Positions 63,302-64,000 of a DNA stretch of 64,000 nucleotides are shown here, piece by piece. A program made the translations under genes and the position numbers. The stretch's first letter is position 1; each line of letters begins with the position of its first letter. This DNA comes from Methylothermaceae bacteria B42 (GTDB lineage Bacteria; Pseudomonadota; Gammaproteobacteria; Methylococcales; Methylothermaceae): contig LSNW01000005.1 in the NCBI GenBank assembly GCA_001566965.1, forward strand, positions 46,157-110,156. Direction: 5' to 3'. The notes beneath the pieces were generated by a model. That model had not been told where the DNA came from. It did no database searches and worked only from the letters and a program-made list of their open reading frames with translations.

Positions 63302-64000
63302 ATGCAAATCCCCACTGAACCCATCGGCAGCATCCCAAGACCACCACAGCTTCTGGACGCCCTGCAGGCTTTTCGTGCAGGCGACCTGTCTCGGGAGGAA
63401 CTGGAATGCATCCAGATCGAGGCGCTTCGAGATACTATCCGTCGCTTCGAGGCCACCGGATCACCGGTGATCAGCGACGGTGAGCAGGCCAAGCCCAGTT
63501 TCGCCACTTACCCTCTCGACGGCCTCGACAACATCGCCCCAGACGGGGTGAAGATCGTCTTTGCAGACGGCCATAGCCGCCGTTTGCCACGCCTGACCGA
63601 GGGTCCTTTCCGTTATGGAACCCACGCTGAAAATTATCTGCGCGCCGCCCAGCGATTCGCCCACGTACCGGTCAAGCAGGCGGTTATTGCACCCTCTGCC
63701 CTGAGCCTCCTCTATCCTGAGGAAGGCATCGAAGGTTATCCGAGAGAGGCTTTTCTGGAAGATCTGGTCCGGGAAGCTGTGGAGGACATCCGCGGCTGTC
63801 TGCAGGCTGGGGCTCACCGGGTGCAGCTTGATTTCACCGAGGGGCGGCTGGCGGTCAAGTTAGATCCCTCCGGGCAGTTGCTGCGGGCATTCATTGATCT
63901 GAACAACCGGGTGCTGGCCCGGTTCTCTGCCGAGGAACGTCACCGCATCGGCGTCCACACCTGCCCGGGGGGCGATCAGGACTCTACCCACAGTGCCGAC
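63302..64000 (+). CDS. Cobalamin-independent methionine synthase family protein (short MetE-like), 3' end cut
   Basis: ATG at 63302 opens a frame to the window end (233 codons): MQIPTEPIGSIPRPPQLL, then SDGEQAKPSFATYPLDG, QAVIAPSALSLLYPEEG, LQAGAHRVQLDFTEGRLAVK and ending GVHTCPGGDQDSTHSAD. GSIPRP and D-x-x-Q-x-K/R-x-S with the barrel strand QLDFTEG and GVHTCPGGD are features of the MetE C-terminal barrel. In this short family the single domain may methylate other acceptors than homocysteine. Zinc ligands His-x-Cys are visible in VHTCPGGD. No strong Shine-Dalgarno; no riboswitch seen in 63159-63301. Confidence 0.85.
   Translation, partial: MQIPTEPIGSIPRPPQLLDALQAFRAGDLSREELECIQIEALRDTIRRFEATGSPVISDGEQAKPSFATYPLDGLDNIAPDGVKIVFADGHSRRLPRLTEGPFRYGTHAENYLRAAQRFAHVPVKQAVIAPSALSLLYPEEGIEGYPREAFLEDLVREAVEDIRGCLQAGAHRVQLDFTEGRLAVKLDPSGQLLRAFIDLNNRVLARFSAEERHRIGVHTCPGGDQDSTHSAD

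Overview
The window looks like chromosomal DNA from a gammaproteobacterium. The evidence is the order pilMNOPQ divergent from a class A penicillin-binding protein, a homodimeric-type aceE with aceF and lpdA, class I glnA with an adenylylation tyrosine, Mrp, Dcd, Ffh, RecQ and a NhaR-like regulator. A Methylococcales-type or other chemotrophic relative would fit the gene mix, but no methane or autotrophy gene is present, so that is only a guess. Coding density is high, most gene junctions overlap by 1-4 bp, and both ends cut genes (pilQ at the left, a short MetE-like gene at the right).

Layout. 1-4670: type IV pilus assembly operon pilMNOPQ (minus). 5088-8026: mrcA and a small conserved gene. 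8291-9275: rpmE and a small lipoprotein. 9512-15119: DUF2760 membrane protein plus two tandem divergent Hsp70s. 15127-23511: a two-directional cluster that I read as a bacterial sphingolipid (ceramide) pathway: MsbA-type ABC transporter, serine palmitoyltransferase, its carrier protein, CerR-like reductase, fatty acyl-AMP ligase, a bCerS-like GNAT protein and a MobA-like nucleotidyltransferase. 23494-24696: MotY-like OmpA protein. 24970-31691: alpha/beta hydrolase and the pyruvate dehydrogenase genes, interrupted by two copies of a GC-rich dispersed repeat. 31797-34186: moaA and ffh. 34470-37956: cyclic-nucleotide-domain membrane protein, coiled-coil protein with an unusual leader, small Cys-rich protein and a voltage-gated-type K+ channel. 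38110-40630: mrp, dcd and an SDR. 40780-45090: one 1436-residue protein joining a CPA2 cation/H+ antiporter, a TrkA-N domain and a PMR1/SPCA-type P-type ATPase. 45144-48946: DUF1499, NhaR-like regulator, SulP transporter and beta-carbonic anhydrase. 49098-54944: yfcH-like, Nudix, cupin, glutaredoxin-like, recQ and a gamma-glutamyltransferase. 55004-58986: PP-loop sulfurtransferase, TusA, CDF transporter and glnA with a sigma54/NtrC-type promoter. 59087-59440: tRNA-Cys and tRNA-Gly with hairpins between them. 59496-59906: decayed VPLPA/PEP-CTERM protein gene. 60112-64000: GAF-PAS-GGDEF-EAL protein, an exported unknown and a MetE-like gene, in DNA that reads more GC-rich by eye.

The two most notable items are the ceramide gene set, which has a dedicated transporter and nucleotidyltransferase, and the antiporter-ATPase fusion. 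The first would let the cell activate a fatty acid, load it on a dedicated carrier, condense it with serine, reduce and N-acylate the product, and perhaps flip it across the inner membrane. The second would couple an H+-linked cation exchanger and an ATP-driven Ca2+/Mn2+-type pump in one polypeptide. Functional statements are inferences from family motifs read by eye; no database search was run.
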